Shown: positions 62,879 to 64,000 of the stretch, piece after piece | Numbering within the stretch: position 1 is the first letter of the stretch | Layout of the letters: every line of letters starts with the position of its first letter | From: Sclerotiophoma versabilis | Lineage: Eukaryota > Ascomycota > Dothideomycetes > Pleosporales > Didymellaceae | NCBI GenBank assembly: GCA_012274445.1 | Contig: JAAROD010000044.1 | Coordinates: 496,001 to 560,000 of the forward strand | Length of the DNA stretch: 64,000 nucleotides | Direction: 5' to 3' | Program-made: the position numbers and the translations under genes | The notes under the pieces: model-generated | The model's input: only the letters and a program-made list of their open reading frames with translations | Databases searched by the model: none | What the model was told of the DNA's origin: nothing

Positions 62879-64000
62879 CTAGATGAACCTCAACCTTCTC
62901 GCAATACCCAGGCAGATCGCGACGAACAAGGCGATCGTACCCAAGATGCCATAGAACCAAATCGGGCTGCCATCTTGCCCAGGAACCGTCACGTTCATAC
63001 CAAATAGACCACAGATCAAGTTAAGCGGAACGAGGATTGTCGCAATAACTGTAACCTTCTGAAGCGTACTGTTGCTGGCGTTACCCTGAATGACCTGGTC
63101 GACTGAGATCTGCGCAAGGTAGTTCGAGTGCGCGCGGCTCAGCATCTTCTCGAAATGAGCCAAATTCGACATCATAGTAACGACGTGATCCTGGATATCG
63201 CTGAGGTAAAGACCGACGTCGCCGCGAGGTGCAACGCTGTAGGATTCGTTACAACGCTTGGCGAAGCCCTTGATGACGTCGGCCTTCCCGCCAAGAAGGC
63301 GCAGCAGCTGCATAACCCGCTTGCGAGCGTCGCCTACTGCACGAAGGATAGCGCGGGAATCTTCGATGCGGGCAGTGAAGACTTGGTCCTCAATGGCCTC
63401 GGCCTCATCCTCGATGCCACGGATGACAGGACCGAAGCTGTCGACAATGTCGTCAATGAGGGCGTAGCAGATCCAATCAGCATTGAGATTGATGTAGTCG
63501 CGGAGGCGACTGATGCGCTTGCGGACATTGAGAGTGTGTGGGCTCTCAGAAAACGTGAAGGTAAGCAGTCCCTCCTTGAACACTACAGCGTAGAAGTTGA
63601 GAGGCTCTAGGTAGTCCTCGGAGTCCTTGTCGGCTTGGTAGAAGGAGCGGAAAGAGACGAAGTAGTACTGGTGGAACAGCTCCACCTTCTCACGCGGCTC
63701 CTGGATACAGATATCCTCACGAGTAAGAGGATGCACACCAAACGCCTTGCAAATAGCAAACACTTCCTCTTCAGTCGGGTTGACCATGTCCATCCAGAAG
63801 ACGCCGCCGTCTGGAGGCGTCTCGAAGAGGTCGCGAAAGCGTTCTCCAGGCATAAGCAGACCTCCTAGTTCTGCGGCGTGGATAGTGTCATCGAGCTCAG
63901 AGGAGAAGAACGTGAATCGGTTGCCGGAGAGACCAGGGACGTCCTTTTTGTTCTCGTTGTACATATGAGCCAGACCCTCCTCTGCAAGCTTCTCTTGGAT
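62879..64000 (-). CDS. CorA-type Mg2+ transporter (Alr/Mnr2 group), 5' end cut by window edge
   Basis: The frame is open to the window end, reading QEKLAEEGLAHMYNENKKDV PGLSGNRFTFFSSELD, so the start lies outside. The long acidic cytosolic domain (FWMDMVNPTEEEVFAICKAF, HPLTREDICIQEPREKVELF, YYFVSF) and the two C-terminal membrane helices are present. The signature GMN in LICGLFGMNVTVPGQ sits at the end of the first helix and forms the selectivity filter. This matches the fungal Alr1/Mnr2 branch of CorA pentameric channels, which act at the plasma or vacuolar membrane; the segment resembles Mnr2 (vacuolar) more, but that is a judgement by eye. No intron is seen in the visible 374 codons. Confidence 0.92.
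   Translation of the reverse strand: MQEKLAEEGLAHMYNENKKDVPGLSGNRFTFFSSELDDTIHAAELGGLLMPGERFRDLFETPPDGGVFWMDMVNPTEEEVFAICKAFGVHPLTREDICIQEPREKVELFHQYYFVSFRSFYQADKDSEDYLEPLNFYAVVFKEGLLTFTFSESPHTLNVRKRISRLRDYINLNADWICYALIDDIVDSFGPVIRGIEDEAEAIEDQVFTARIEDSRAILRAVGDARKRVMQLLRLLGGKADVIKGFAKRCNESYSVAPRGDVGLYLSDIQDHVVTMMSNLAHFEKMLSRAHSNYLAQISVDQVIQGNASNSTLQKVTVIATILVPLNLICGLFGMNVTVPGQDGSPIWFYGILGTIALFVAICLGIARRLRFI

Overview
The window is nuclear DNA of a filamentous ascomycete (Pezizomycotina). The evidence is many spliced genes with introns mostly of 45-70 bp (GT-AG, CTAAC/CTGAC-like branch sites), a HET-domain gene, a CFEM-like GPI protein, a hybrid histidine kinase, Zn2Cys6 and bZIP regulators, and ergosterol (ERG4) rather than cholesterol metabolism. 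The protein styles suggest Dothideomycetes, probably Pleosporales; that placement is inference. Both ends cut genes: an RNase III-type protein on the left and a CorA/Mnr2-type Mg transporter on the right.

Layout. 0-28 kb is gene-dense and largely housekeeping: RNase III C-terminus, GDP-mannose transporter, phosducin-like thioredoxin-fold protein, acireductone dioxygenase, an unknown protein, histone H2A.Z, striatin (STRIPAK scaffold), an SDR, a hybrid histidine kinase, a GPI-anchored Cys-rich wall protein, mitochondrial Hsp60, cofilin, Get5 and Nop2. 28-34.5 kb holds a decayed HET-domain copy beside an intact HET gene and two lineage-restricted unknown genes. 34.5-44.6 kb is gene-poor: one probable unknown gene, one family member broken by a single in-frame stop, and a 9-bp minisatellite; I see no clear transposon. 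44.6-51 kb returns to recognisable genes: a bZIP factor, a Mn-type CDF transporter and sterol reductase ERG4.

51.5-61.6 kb is the most interesting part: a compact island with a Zn2Cys6 regulator, three mutually unrelated cytochrome P450s and a frameshifted cupin gene, bounded by ERG4/CDF on the left and the Mg transporter on the right. No PKS, NRPS, terpene cyclase or other backbone enzyme is visible, so it looks like a small oxidative tailoring cluster acting on a substrate made elsewhere. The adjacent ERG4 makes a sterol substrate a testable idea, not a conclusion.

I found no tRNA, rRNA or CRISPR. Exon boundaries were read by eye from reading frame, splice consensus and remembered family patterns, without alignment or transcript data.
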